DNA of 64,000 bases from DATHTS01 sp965219305. GTDB lineage: Bacteria; Acidobacteriota; Blastocatellia; Pyrinomonadales; Pyrinomonadaceae. A model generated the notes under the pieces. The model was not told the DNA's origin. It was given only the letters and a program-made list of their open reading frames with translations, and did not search any database. Each line of letters opens with the position of its first letter. Within the stretch, counting starts at the first letter, position 1. Positions 36,106 through 45,046 of the stretch are shown here, one piece after another. The DNA is taken from positions 1,674,001 through 1,738,000 of the forward strand of contig OZ244725.1 of NCBI GenBank assembly GCA_965219305.1, read 5' to 3'. Position numbers and translations under genes: made by a program.

Positions 36106-36173
36106 TTTCATCTCCCAATAAATTTATAACTAACAAAACAATTTTCCGTTCATTTTTCCGCCTTCACATTTTT

Positions 36174-36488
36174 TCATCTTCCGCCGTTGAGTTTTAAAAG
36201 ACATTCGAGAATTTCGCTCAAACGGTCATAATTCAAAAAAATGATTACCGGCAAAAGAATCAGCGGAATAATGCCGAGAATTAAACCGGCTTTTGCCCAA
36301 ACTCTGTGTTCTTTCAAAATCGGCTCAGGTTTAACGCGAAGCGCGAGCCACGCGAAAATAATCGCCAAAATTGCTTTTTCCAAACCGAGAATATTGACGA
36401 AACAACTGATTCCCATAATCAAAGAAGCGGTTGCAAATGCGTATTTTTGCCCGACGATAAAAGATTCTTTGTTTTTCGTTTCATCCAT
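36174..36488 (-). CDS. DUF4190-like small membrane protein
   Basis: A 104-residue protein with two or three transmembrane helices: a helical pair around FATASLIMGISCFVNILGLEKAILAIIFAWLAL, then a second pair AKAGLILGIIPLILLPVIIFL. This resembles DUF4190 proteins. It is the third gene of the sigma/anti-sigma operon, four bases after the previous stop. Confidence 0.6.
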   Translation of the reverse strand: MDETKNKESFIVGQKYAFATASLIMGISCFVNILGLEKAILAIIFAWLALRVKPEPILKEHRVWAKAGLILGIIPLILLPVIIFLNYDRLSEILECLLKLNGGR

Positions 36489-36492
36489 AATT

Positions 36493-36912
36493 CTAATTCT
36501 CCAAAGTCATTTCCGTGTTAATTTTAAACGGATTTTCTTTTATAAAAACAAACAATGCGACAACCAAAACGAGCGGCACAATTTTAAAAGCGAAACCGAA
36601 ATCGCGTTCGGTCAGCATTTCCAAAAGTTTGTAAACGATGAGAAATACGCCGAGAAAAACAAACGGTTTTAATCCAAAAGATTTTTTCGGTTCGATTCGT
36701 TTTTCAATCGCCGCCCACAAATTCGGCTTCAGTTCGCGCCGCGTCTGTTTTTCAAATAAATCACCGGCAATTTTCATTTGCTCAAATTCGAATCGGCAAT
36801 TGTCGCAATTTGAAAAATGCGAATTCATAATTTCTGCGGAAATTTCACCGTTTTCGCCGTCTAATTCAGCCATTTTCGCAATTAAAATATTTTCACAATT
36901 CGTATCGTTCAT
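36493..36912 (-). CDS. Anti-sigma factor with zinc-binding motif
   Basis: A 139-residue protein. The N-terminal part has HFSNCDNCRFEF, the HxxxCxxC zinc-associated anti-sigma (ZAS) motif that holds an ECF sigma factor. Two hydrophobic helices follow (KPFVFLGVFLIVYKLLEML and FKIVPLVLVVALFVFI), so it is anchored in the inner membrane. It starts five bases after the sigma gene stop; the pair probably forms one regulatory unit. Confidence 0.82.
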   Translation of the reverse strand: MNDTNCENILIAKMAELDGENGEISAEIMNSHFSNCDNCRFEFEQMKIAGDLFEKQTRRELKPNLWAAIEKRIEPKKSFGLKPFVFLGVFLIVYKLLEMLTERDFGFAFKIVPLVLVVALFVFIKENPFKINTEMTLEN

Positions 36913-36917
36913 AAATT

Positions 36918-37433
36918 TTAACTAAATCTCGCCGTCAATTTCGCCTGTAATTTCTTTCTCGTGTGAAACAGACGGCTCATTACAGTTCCGCGCGGAATTT
37001 CCAGATGTTCGGCAAGTTCGTCATAAGAAAAACCATCCAGATATTTCAAAGTAATGATTTCGCGTTCTTCGCTCGTTAGTGAAAGCAAAGCCTTTTCAAG
37101 CGCGATCGTTTCTTCGACCGAAATTCCCGTTTTCGATGCGAGAATTTCAGTTTCCGTAATATCTTCGGTTTCGCGCCGTTTCGCCGACATTTTATAACAG
37201 CGATTGCGGAGCAAAACATAAAACCACGGATAAAACCGGCGCGATTTATCGAAACTTTTTAACGATTTATAAGCATCAATAAACGCTTCCTGCACCGCAT
37301 CTGCCGCGTCTGCTGCATTGCCGAGAATCGCGGCGGCGTGTCCTAACGCTTGCCTTTGATAATTTTCAACGAGATAACGAAACGCATCTTTTTCACCGTT
37401 CAAACATTTTTCGATTGCTAATGCGTCGTCCAT
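36918..37433 (-). CDS. ECF RNA polymerase sigma factor
   Basis: A 171-residue sigma-70 family protein of the extracytoplasmic-function type: region 2 (LVENYQRQALGHAAAILGNAADAADAVQEAFIDAYKSLKSFD, in parts) and region 4 (LTSEEREIITLKYLDGFSYDELAEHLEIPRGTVMSRLFHTRKKL in parts). Region 3 is missing, as is normal for ECF factors. The next gene encodes its likely ZAS anti-sigma factor. The signal sensed is not evident. Confidence 0.93.
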   Translation of the reverse strand: MDDALAIEKCLNGEKDAFRYLVENYQRQALGHAAAILGNAADAADAVQEAFIDAYKSLKSFDKSRRFYPWFYVLLRNRCYKMSAKRRETEDITETEILASKTGISVEETIALEKALLSLTSEEREIITLKYLDGFSYDELAEHLEIPRGTVMSRLFHTRKKLQAKLTARFS

Positions 37434-37557
37434 TCGTGCTTCTCATAATAACGTATCCGGGAAAGCGGAAAATTATTCAAATTATTTTTCGTTTAAAATT
37501 AAAAAAGGCAAGACAAAAAGTCTTAACCTTTTATTTTCTATATTTTACCTTTCAAAT

Positions 37558-38523
37558 TTAATTTCTGAAATTCTGCGTAATCATCAAACCGCGTCTTCCG
37601 CCGTCTAAAATTCCGATGCCGACTCTGCCGAATTGCGGGCGCAGAATGTTGGCGCGGTGTCCGGGCGAATTCATCAAACCCGTGTGCGCTATCTTTAACG
37701 TCGGCGCGAGCGCGAGATTTTCTCCGCCGGTTTTGAATTTCACATTGTCGTCGCGCATACGGTCGAACGGGTCTTCTCCTTCGGGCGTGTTGTGCGCGAA
37801 ATAACCGCGCTTGAACATATCTTCGGAATGTTTCAACGCCACGCCGCGCATTTCATCGTCGGCTTTGAGCGGCGCGAGTCCGTTTTCGGCGCGTTCCTGA
37901 TTAATTAAATCAAGCATTTCCGATTCGAGATCGGGACGTTCTTTGAATTTCGTAACTTTAAACGGCAATTCAACTGTCTCGTCCGAACCGGGATGAGTTG
38001 TCAGGCGATGCGTTAAAGTCTGCGCGACGGCTTCTTCAAAGATCGGCGAAAGCGCGGATTCGATGTCGTCGGAATAGACGGCGAGCTGTTCGGCGAGTTT
38101 GCTGTTTTGCAGAGAACTTTGAAACGAGCCGCCAAACGGCAGCGAATAAAAAAGCGCGGAAAGAATCACAGCTAAAATTAAGCCGCTGACGAGTCCGGGC
38201 AAAATTCCGAAGATTTTGTTGAAAATATTCTCGGAAACGATTTTCGGCAGACGCTTTAAAATCAAATTTCCTAAATACTGAATCAGCGAACCGGAAATAA
38301 AAAACACCAACAAAAATGCCAGCGGCAAAGTCCAGGTTTCTTCCCAACCCGTTACAAAACCGAAAAATCCGGCGATTGGATTATAAAAAATAAAAGCCGC
38401 CGCAAGACTCCCGAGCCAGCGAATTATATCGAACAAACCGAGTATAAAACCGCGCCGAAAACCGTTGAACGCGTTCAGAAGAATTAATAAGATAAGAAAA
38501 ATATCAATAAAATTAAAAGTCAT
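37558..38523 (-). CDS. CvpA-like membrane domain fused to a CAP domain
   Basis: A 321-residue fusion. Residues 1-160 hold four hydrophobic helices with the CvpA pattern (FNFIDIFLILLILLNAFNGFRRGFILGLFDI). After a linker come about 120 residues of the CAP/SCP family (LDLINQERAENGLAPLKADDEMRGVALKHSEDMFKRGYFAHNTPEG ... GENLALAP ... GLMNSPGHRANIL), with the conserved His and Glu of the CAP cleft. The CAP part should lie outside the cytoplasm. An upstream TTG at 38541 gives six more residues; the ATG at 38523 is preferred. Confidence 0.85.
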   Translation of the reverse strand: MTFNFIDIFLILLILLNAFNGFRRGFILGLFDIIRWLGSLAAAFIFYNPIAGFFGFVTGWEETWTLPLAFLLVFFISGSLIQYLGNLILKRLPKIVSENIFNKIFGILPGLVSGLILAVILSALFYSLPFGGSFQSSLQNSKLAEQLAVYSDDIESALSPIFEEAVAQTLTHRLTTHPGSDETVELPFKVTKFKERPDLESEMLDLINQERAENGLAPLKADDEMRGVALKHSEDMFKRGYFAHNTPEGEDPFDRMRDDNVKFKTGGENLALAPTLKIAHTGLMNSPGHRANILRPQFGRVGIGILDGGRRGLMITQNFRN

Positions 38524-38619
38524 TTCAGTAAAAAATATCAATTCTTTGATGCCGCCGAAACCATTTTGTTTTGACGCGAAATTATGTAATTACGAGAAAC
38601 TTACATTTTTCTTAAAGTA

Positions 38620-41019
38620 TTAAAATTTATTCCAATTCGTCAAACTTTTGATAATCATAATCAATTCGGCAGGTTCGATCGGTTTCGGAACGTGCATCTG
38701 AAAACCGGCGGAAAGCGCACGCATACGATCTTCAACCCGCGCGTAAGCAGTCAGCGCAACCGCCGGAATTCGCCCGTTTTTTTCCGGCGGAAGTTTGCGA
38801 AGTTTTTCGATCAATTCGTAACCGCTCTGATTCGGCATTCCGATGTCACTGACCAGAACATCGAATTTATCATTTTCAAGCGCAGTTAATGCTTCTCCAA
38901 CCGAAGACGCATCTACAATTTTGGCATCGCAGCTTTCAAAAATAGAAGACAATAATGCTCTCGTGTCGGCTTCGTCATCAACGATGAGAATTCGCAAATT
39001 CTTTAACTCCGGCGGACAACTAAATTCGATCTTCTTATCTGCCGTCGGATGAATTCTTTCTTCGTCGCGCGATTTCGAATCGGAACGCACGACCGACAGC
39101 GGAAATGAAATCGTAAAAACCGTGCCTTTCCCGATGCCTTCGCTCGCGGCGGAAACGACTCCGCCGTGTAGTTCGACAAGATGACGGACAATCGCCAGAC
39201 CTAAACCGAGTCCGCCGTGTGTGCGCGTCGTCGAACTGTCGCTCTGGCGAAAACGCTCGAAAATAAAAGGTATGGTTTCCGCATCAATTCCCGAACCATT
39301 ATCAGCGATTGTCAGTTCGACGTGCGAATTTACACGCTCCAGTTTTACTTGCACGCGCCCGCCTTTCGGTGTAAATTTTATTGCGTTTGAAAGCAGATTC
39401 CAGATAACTTGCTGAAGGCGGTCGGAATCGCCGGAAATCAAACCGACTCCAGAATCTAAAACGCGCTGAATCCTTATTTCTTTAGCATCAGCCGCCGGAC
39501 GAACGGAATCAATCGCCGATTCGATTACATCAGTCAGATCAACCGGACGAACGGTCAGACGCATTTTGCCGGAAATTATTCTTGAAACGTCGAGAATATC
39601 TTCAATTAACTGCGACTGAGATTTTGCGTTGCGCTCAATGGTCTGAAGCGCGCGCTTCGCCTTTTCATCATCGAGTTGATCGGTAGCGAGCATCCGCGAC
39701 CAACCCAGAATCGAAGTCAGCGGCGTTCGCAATTCGTGAGAAAGAGTTGCCAGAAAATCATCTTTCAGACGATTTGCAGTTTCGGCTTCGGCGCGGGCAT
39801 TTTTTTCTCTCCAGAGCAGATTTTCCCGTTCGGCTTCGACTAATTTATCGTCGGTTATATCCATCGTAATTCCATCGAAACGCAGCGGATTTTTGTTTTC
39901 ATCATAAAATCCGCGACCGATGGCACGAATCCATTTAAATTTGCCGTTAAGCGGATTTACCGTTCGATATTCGATGTCATATTGCGTTTGTTCCTCGACT
40001 GATTCTTCAATTGCGCGTCGCGTCAATTCGCGGTCTTCGGGATGCAGACGCTCGTAAAAAAGGTCAATCGTAACAACTTGATCGGCTTGAAACCAAAAAT
40101 GCTCTTTCGTAGTTTCGCTCCAATTCAAAATATCGAACGGCAAATCGCAATACCACAAACCGAGTTTTGAGGCTTCGAGAACAATTTGAAGACGTTCCTG
40201 ACTTATCAGATTTTCGGCGACGGCTTTTTTTCGCGCAGTAATATCCTGCATTGCGCCGAGCATTCTAACCGGTTTTCCTTCTTTATGAAGTATAAAACCG
40301 CGATCAAAAACATATTTGAATCCGCCGTCGGATTTTAAGAAACGATATTCATCCGACCAATTTCCGCCCTTTTCGATAACTGTGTGGATTCCGTGAACTA
40401 CGCGCTCGCGGTCTTCGGGGTGAATGTGTTCGTACCACCATTTAGCCGTATTATCTATTTCATTTTGTGCGTAACCGAAGATCGTTTTTACACCTTCGTT
40501 CCACCAGACGTAATCTGTTTCCAAGTTCCAATCCCAGATGGCATCATTCGTCGCACGGCTGATTAATTGATAACGATCTTCGCTTTCGAGCAAAATCTGC
40601 TCGGTTTTTATTTTTCTCGTAATATCTTCAACTTGGTGAATAACGTAGGCGACTTTACCTGATTCATCAAACCCCGGAAAAGTTATCAAACTCCAATAAC
40701 GTTCTTCAAAACCGCCGCCGGATTCTTTCGGACGTTCCAGATCGTATTTTTGAACAGGTAATTCGTCCGGTTTACCTGTTCGGAAAACTTTTTCAACCGA
40801 TGCTTTGACCTCTTCGGAATGTTCAATATCATCAGGATTATCTGTAAAAATATCGAAGATATTATTTCCGACTAACTGGTCACGTTCCCGAAATGTCGCT
40901 TTCAGATATTCATCAGTTACGGCAGTTACTCTTAAATCCGGCGAAAGCACTATAAATGATCCCGGAAGCGTTTCAAAAAGTTTTTGAAAATTTAAATTTG
41001 AATATGAATCGTGCATCAT
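38620..41019 (-). CDS. PAS-rich hybrid sensor histidine kinase
   Basis: A 799-residue cytoplasmic protein (no transmembrane helices). Three or four PAS domains come first, e.g. LPGSFIVLSPDLRVTAVTDEYL near residue 15, a PAS_3 unit with WEDHRFVW-like NDAIWDWNLETDYVWWN (about 160-260) and another near 275-395. Then HisKA with LSHELRTPLTSILGW, HATPase with NLLSNAIKFTP, DNGSGID and GGLGLGLAIV, and a complete receiver (LIVDDE, SDIGMP, VPKP). It is divergent from the CBS gene with a sigma-54 promoter. Confidence 0.93.
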   Translation of the reverse strand: MMHDSYSNLNFQKLFETLPGSFIVLSPDLRVTAVTDEYLKATFRERDQLVGNNIFDIFTDNPDDIEHSEEVKASVEKVFRTGKPDELPVQKYDLERPKESGGGFEERYWSLITFPGFDESGKVAYVIHQVEDITRKIKTEQILLESEDRYQLISRATNDAIWDWNLETDYVWWNEGVKTIFGYAQNEIDNTAKWWYEHIHPEDRERVVHGIHTVIEKGGNWSDEYRFLKSDGGFKYVFDRGFILHKEGKPVRMLGAMQDITARKKAVAENLISQERLQIVLEASKLGLWYCDLPFDILNWSETTKEHFWFQADQVVTIDLFYERLHPEDRELTRRAIEESVEEQTQYDIEYRTVNPLNGKFKWIRAIGRGFYDENKNPLRFDGITMDITDDKLVEAERENLLWREKNARAEAETANRLKDDFLATLSHELRTPLTSILGWSRMLATDQLDDEKAKRALQTIERNAKSQSQLIEDILDVSRIISGKMRLTVRPVDLTDVIESAIDSVRPAADAKEIRIQRVLDSGVGLISGDSDRLQQVIWNLLSNAIKFTPKGGRVQVKLERVNSHVELTIADNGSGIDAETIPFIFERFRQSDSSTTRTHGGLGLGLAIVRHLVELHGGVVSAASEGIGKGTVFTISFPLSVVRSDSKSRDEERIHPTADKKIEFSCPPELKNLRILIVDDEADTRALLSSIFESCDAKIVDASSVGEALTALENDKFDVLVSDIGMPNQSGYELIEKLRKLPPEKNGRIPAVALTAYARVEDRMRALSAGFQMHVPKPIEPAELIMIIKSLTNWNKF

Positions 41020-41108
41020 CTTGAATTCTAAAATTTAATATCCGAATTTCGCAATATTCATTTGTCAGATAATCAATTTTCCCTGAAAAACGATTTTTGC
41101 AAATATAT

Positions 41109-41125
41109 TCGGCACAAGACTTGCA
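41109..41125 (+). promoter_or_regulatory. Sigma-54-type promoter of the CBS gene
   Basis: TCGGCACAAGACTTGCA: GG (41111-41112) and GC (41123-41124) with ten bases between. The start gene at 41192 lies about 70 bases downstream. Confidence 0.7.
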
Positions 41126-41191
41126 CCTTTCGTTAAACAGAACTTTTATGTGTGAAACGCATACAAATTTTACAGAAAAGGAAAAACAATT

Positions 41192-41623
41192 ATGAATGTA
41201 AAAGAAATAATGACGGAAAATCCGGCGTGCTGTACGCCGGAGACGAAATTGCAGGAAGCCGCGAAAATGATGGTTGACAACGATTGCGGATGTATTCCGG
41301 TCGTTGAAAATAACGATAATAAAAAGCCCGTCGGAATGATTACCGACCGCGACATCACGATTCGCACGGTTGCCGACGGGAAAAATCCTCTGGAAATGAC
41401 GGTTAGTGATATAATGAGCAAAAATGTCGTCACGGTTACGGGCGATTCTTCAGTTGAAGATTGCTGTAATTTGATGGAAAAAAATCAAGTTCGCCGCGTT
41501 GCCGTGGTTGACGAAAATGGCGGTTGCTGCGGAATCGTCGCGCAAGCCGATGTTGCGATCAACGCACAAGGCGATAAAACGGCGGAAGTCGTTCAGGAAG
41601 TTTCAAAATCTGCGACGAATTAA
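41192..41623 (+). CDS. CBS-pair domain protein
   Basis: A 143-residue protein made of two CBS motifs (about 8-55 and 72-125: VKEIMTENPACCTPETKLQEAAKMMV, VGMITDRDI, VSDIMSKNVVTVTGDSSVEDCCNLM). CBS pairs bind adenosyl ligands or act as energy sensors. Two adjacent Cys groups, PACC and EDCCN/GGCCG, are notable and could be redox-sensitive; that is conjecture. The gene follows a sigma-54-type promoter and ends in a bidirectional terminator. Confidence 0.9.
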   Translation: MNVKEIMTENPACCTPETKLQEAAKMMVDNDCGCIPVVENNDNKKPVGMITDRDITIRTVADGKNPLEMTVSDIMSKNVVTVTGDSSVEDCCNLMEKNQVRRVAVVDENGGCCGIVAQADVAINAQGDKTAEVVQEVSKSATN

Positions 41624-41641
41624 TTTGAATTTCAATAAAAC

Positions 41642-41679
41642 AAAAAAAGGAACGATGGAATTCGATCGTTCCTTTTTTT
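41642..41679. terminator. Bidirectional terminator between CBS gene and atpC
   Basis: A 15-bp stem (AAAAAAAGGAACGAT and its inverse complement) around an 8-base loop, with seven-base A and T runs on the outside, so it serves both converging genes. Confidence 0.88.
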
Positions 41680-41699
41680 AGTATTTAACTAAAATTAAA

Positions 41700-42101
41700 T
41701 TATCTTCCCGAAGCAAGCTGCAAACGCGCATTCGCTTTTTGCAGACGTTCGCTTTCGGCTTCAAATTCTTCTTCCGAACCGTCTTTCCACGCACCGAGAA
41801 CTTTTTGCGATTCGGCTTGTTCGGCTTTCGCCGCTTCGATGTCAATGTCGGTCGCAATTTCGGCAGTATCAGCCAAAATTGAAACTTTGTTGTCGCTGAC
41901 TTCGACAAAACCGCCCGCGATGACCATTTTTTCGGTCGTGCCTTTGTTCGTGTAAGACAAAATTCCCGGCATTAAGGTCGAAATAAGCGGCGCGTGATTC
42001 TGCAAAATCCCGACTTCGCCACGCGCCGTCGGAATAGTTACCGCATCAACCGCTTCGTCGAAAACTTTTTTTTCAGGTGTTACAATTTCTAAATTCAACA
42101 T
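41700..42101 (-). CDS. atpC: ATP synthase F1 subunit epsilon
   Basis: A 133-residue protein of normal length: N-terminal beta-sandwich (LNLEIVTPEKKVFDEAVDAVTIPTARGEVGILQNHAPLISTL in parts; the segment LMPGILSY) and a C-terminal two-helix part that regulates rotation. It lies downstream of atpD with only a heptamer repeat array between, and no further atp gene is near. Confidence 0.95.
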   Translation of the reverse strand: MLNLEIVTPEKKVFDEAVDAVTIPTARGEVGILQNHAPLISTLMPGILSYTNKGTTEKMVIAGGFVEVSDNKVSILADTAEIATDIDIEAAKAEQAESQKVLGAWKDGSEEEFEAESERLQKANARLQLASGR

Positions 42102-42191
42102 ATCAGTTATCAGTTATCAGTTATCAGTTATCAGTTATCAGTTATCAGTTATCAGTTTTTGTTGACCGATAACTGATAACTGTTGACTGTT
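42102..42191. repeat. Heptamer array (ATCAGTT)n between atpC and atpD
   Basis: About eight tandem ATCAGTT copies (42102-42157) are followed by opposite-sense GATAACTGATAACTGTTGACTG units (to 42191). It fills the entire atpD-atpC gap. Confidence 0.92.
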
Positions 42192-43705
42192 TAAGCAGTC
42201 GCTGCCATTTTCTGAGCTTTCTCACGCGCTTGCTCGATCGTGCCGACCATATAAAACGCTTGTTCGGGCATATCGTCGCATTTTCCTTCGAGAATTTCGC
42301 GGAAACCTTTGATCGTGTCTTCGACCTTGACGTATTCGCCTTTCAAACCGGTGAACTGTTCGCCGACGAAGAACGGTTGCGAGAAAAATCTTTGAACTTT
42401 ACGCGCGCGCGCAACGGTCAATTTGTCTTCTTCGCTGAGTTCGTCGAGTCCGAGAATTGCGATAATGTCCTGTAAATCTTTGTAACGCTGCAAAATACGT
42501 TTGACCGATTGCGCGGTGTCATAATGTTCGTCGCCGACAATGTCCGGTGTCAGAATCGTCGAGTTCGACGCGAGTGGGTCAACCGCCGGATAAATTCCGA
42601 GTTCCACGATCTGACGCGAAAGCGCGGTAACAGCGTCAAGGTGAGCAAACGTCGTCGCCGGCGCGGGATCGGTGTAATCGTCCGCCGGAACGTAAACTGC
42701 TTGAATTGACGTAACAGCACCCGTTTTCGTCGAAGTAATGCGCTCTTGCATTTCGCCCATTTCCGAAGCGAGCGTCGGCTGATAACCAACCGCCGACGGC
42801 ATACGACCGAGAAGTGCGGACACTTCCGAACCGGCTTGCGTGAAGCGGAAAATGTTGTCAACGAAGAAAAGCACGTCGTTCCCTTGATCGCGGAAATATT
42901 CGGCGACCGTCAAACCCGACAGCGCAACGCGAAGACGCGCTCCCGGCGGTTCGGTCATCTGCCCGTAAACCAACGCCACTTTCGAATCCGGCAGAGCGGC
43001 TTTGTCAACTTTCGTCATATCGAACTCGCCGGTTTCTTCAAAATGCTCGACAAAACCTTGACCGTAAGAAATAACGCCCGATTCGACAAATTCGCGCAGA
43101 AGATCGTTTCCTTCGCGCGTTCGTTCGCCGACTCCGGCAAACACCGAATAACCGCTGTGCGCGTTGGCAATGTTGGTGATAAGTTCTTGAATCAAAACCG
43201 TTTTACCAACGCCCGCGCCGCCGAAAAGACCGATCTTTCCGCCGCGTTTGAACGGTTGGATCAGATCAATAACTTTGATTCCCGTCTCGAACATTTCGAG
43301 TTCGGTCGCCTGCTCGTCAAATGACGGCGCGTGTCTGTGAATCGAAGCGTGATCGTTTGAAGTAACGTCGCCGAGTTCGTCAACCGGATCGCCGATGACG
43401 TTCATCACGCGCCCCAGAGTCGGTGCGCCGACGGGCATCATAATCGGATTTCCCGTATCAATCGCCTTCATTCCGCGAACCATTCCATCTGTCGGAAGCA
43501 TCGAAACCGCCCGGACGCGACCTTCGCCGAGATGCTGTTCGACTTCGACAACCACGTCAATCGGTGTTTCCACATCAAAACCTTCGCTCGTAATTCTCAA
43601 CGCTTGATAAATCGGTGGTAAATAATTGTCTGGAAATTCTACGTCAACGACCGGACCGATAATCTGGACAATCTTCCCGTCTTTGTTTCCGTTTGCTTGT
43701 GCCAT
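42191..43705 (-). CDS. atpD: ATP synthase F1 subunit beta
   Basis: A 504-residue catalytic subunit. Seen: Walker A GGAGVGKTV (about 168-176), GERTREGNDL, Walker B ALVYGQMTEPPGARLRVALSGLTVAEYFRD and LFFVDNIFRFTQAGSEVSALLGRMPSAVGYQPTLA in parts, ending KMAATA. It is slightly longer than usual because of insertions near VTSNDHASIHR and EFDMTKVDKAALPDS. The atpDC pair is separate from all other atp genes. Confidence 0.97.
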   Translation of the reverse strand: MAQANGNKDGKIVQIIGPVVDVEFPDNYLPPIYQALRITSEGFDVETPIDVVVEVEQHLGEGRVRAVSMLPTDGMVRGMKAIDTGNPIMMPVGAPTLGRVMNVIGDPVDELGDVTSNDHASIHRHAPSFDEQATELEMFETGIKVIDLIQPFKRGGKIGLFGGAGVGKTVLIQELITNIANAHSGYSVFAGVGERTREGNDLLREFVESGVISYGQGFVEHFEETGEFDMTKVDKAALPDSKVALVYGQMTEPPGARLRVALSGLTVAEYFRDQGNDVLFFVDNIFRFTQAGSEVSALLGRMPSAVGYQPTLASEMGEMQERITSTKTGAVTSIQAVYVPADDYTDPAPATTFAHLDAVTALSRQIVELGIYPAVDPLASNSTILTPDIVGDEHYDTAQSVKRILQRYKDLQDIIAILGLDELSEEDKLTVARARKVQRFFSQPFFVGEQFTGLKGEYVKVEDTIKGFREILEGKCDDMPEQAFYMVGTIEQAREKAQKMAATA

Positions 43706-43901
43706 TGTTTAATAAACTCCTTTAATATAAATAGGTAAATAATAAAATAACGAGGATAACAAACCGCTCGAAAAAACGCAAAAGGCAGAAGATTTTGAAG
43801 ATACCCGAAAGCCGGCGTATAATTATTTTGTTATTTCATAAAAATTAATCCTATTTACTTGACTAACTTTTTTGCAATATTCGTTTACAATACTCAAAGA
43901 A

Positions 43902-44390
43902 ATGCAGTTTACTTTTTTAATTTTGTGCGGTTTTATCGGATTGGAGATTTTTTCATACGTCGTTCATCGTTGGGTTTTTCACGGCATTTTATGGAAAATT
44001 CACGAAACTCATCACATCGCAACAAAAGGAAGTTTTGAAGCAAACGATCTTTTCTCGATTTTTTTCGCGCTTATTTCAATCGGTTTAATAGTTTTTGCGG
44101 AAAAACCGTATTTAACTTCGCTTTCATTTCCGGTCGGTCTGGGAATCGTCATTTACGGTGTGTTTTATTTTATTCTTCACGACCTTTTTACGCATCGCCG
44201 TTTCATACCTTTTAAATCGAACAATTCCCTTTTCCTGACAATTCGAGCCGCGCATCAACGTCATCATCAGACGGCGAAAAAACGCGGCATCGAACCATAC
44301 GGTTTATTTATTTTTGATTTCGGAAAGTTTCGGAAGAAACTAATTCCGACAAATCCAAAATCTAAAATCCAAAATCCGAAATCTGTTTAA
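43902..44390 (+). CDS. Beta-carotene hydroxylase-like membrane protein
   Basis: A 162-residue integral membrane diiron-type protein. Histidine motifs HRWVFHGILWKIHETHH, HDLFTHRRF and HQRHHQTAKKRG match the CrtZ family, which hydroxylates carotenoid rings; a related sterol desaturase-like role is possible. Four helices are expected. An in-frame TTG at 43872 adds ten residues; ATG 43902 is chosen. The C-terminus NPKSKIQNPKSV is encoded by a heptamer array, and the stop overlaps the DUF1232 gene on the other strand. Confidence 0.8.
   Translation: MQFTFLILCGFIGLEIFSYVVHRWVFHGILWKIHETHHIATKGSFEANDLFSIFFALISIGLIVFAEKPYLTSLSFPVGLGIVIYGVFYFILHDLFTHRRFIPFKSNNSLFLTIRAAHQRHHQTAKKRGIEPYGLFIFDFGKFRKKLIPTNPKSKIQNPKSV
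44351..44385. repeat. Heptamer array (AATCCAA/AATCTAA) in the hydroxylase 3' end
   Basis: About five units AATCCAA, AATCTAA, AATCCAA, AATCCGA, AATCT give the last residues of the protein. The array is therefore translated. Confidence 0.85.
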
Positions 44391-44923
44391 TTTACCGCCG
44401 CCGAACGCGCATCGGCTTTTAATTCGGCTTCGCTTTGCGGAACTTCGACCATAAATGACGCGCGTTTGCTCGTCAATTCATTAAGCGCGTCGCCCGTCGT
44501 AGTTAATTCGACTTTTGAAGTTAACAAACGCGAAACTCTTTTCGGCAGAAGTCTCGGCGCAATTCCGGCGATTGAATCTGTAAGTTTCACGATGTCGCCG
44601 CCGCCGTCCCAATGTTCGCGCACGACATTTTCATCGGTGCGGTTTAACAGACGCAACAAAACGAGCGAAACTAGATAAATATCGTCAACTTGTCCGACAA
44701 ACGGAAAAATGTCAGGTATTAAATCAAACGGCACGATAACGTAAACAATCGAAGCCGCAAATAATGCTTTTTCCGCCAGCGCGACGCGGTTGTCGCCCAT
44801 TAATCTTCCGAGAAGTTTCACCAAGTTCGGCAGAAACATCAAAAACCCGTTCATTCTTTCTTTCAATTCGCTTTTCTCTTGCCGCGTCGGTTTTTTAACC
44901 TTTACTTTTTCGATTTTGCTCAT
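44387..44923 (-). CDS. DUF1232 (YkvA-like) protein
   Basis: A 178-residue protein. The DUF1232 signature IVYVIVPFDLIPDIFPFVGQVDD spans about residues 55-80 with a hydrophobic helix before it. The start ATG 44923 has AGGGA about nine bases upstream; a TTG at 44983 would add twenty residues. The C-terminal half is unrecognised. Function unknown for the family, often near membrane genes. Confidence 0.78.
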   Translation of the reverse strand: MSKIEKVKVKKPTRQEKSELKERMNGFLMFLPNLVKLLGRLMGDNRVALAEKALFAASIVYVIVPFDLIPDIFPFVGQVDDIYLVSLVLLRLLNRTDENVVREHWDGGGDIVKLTDSIAGIAPRLLPKRVSRLLTSKVELTTTGDALNELTSKRASFMVEVPQSEAELKADARSAAVN

Positions 44924-44986
44924 AATTTTTAATTCCCTTTTTTTGTCTGAAATAAGTTTAGAAAATGCCGTGTCTTTGAGCAAGTT

Positions 44987-45019
44987 AAAAGTTAAATAGT
45001 TGCCGACAATTTAACTTTT
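44987..45019. repeat. Small inverted repeat upstream of pta
   Basis: AAAAGTTAAAT (44987-44997) and ATTTAACTTTT (45009-45019) with an 11-base loop. The AAGTTAA units have the same seven-base rhythm as the larger arrays. Confidence 0.5.
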
Positions 45020-45046
45020 TCTATTTTCCATTTACCATTATAAAAT

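Noticed and set aside
42746..43324. 192-residue plus-strand frame over atpD
   Set aside because: It is antisense to the well-supported beta subunit gene and resembles no protein.
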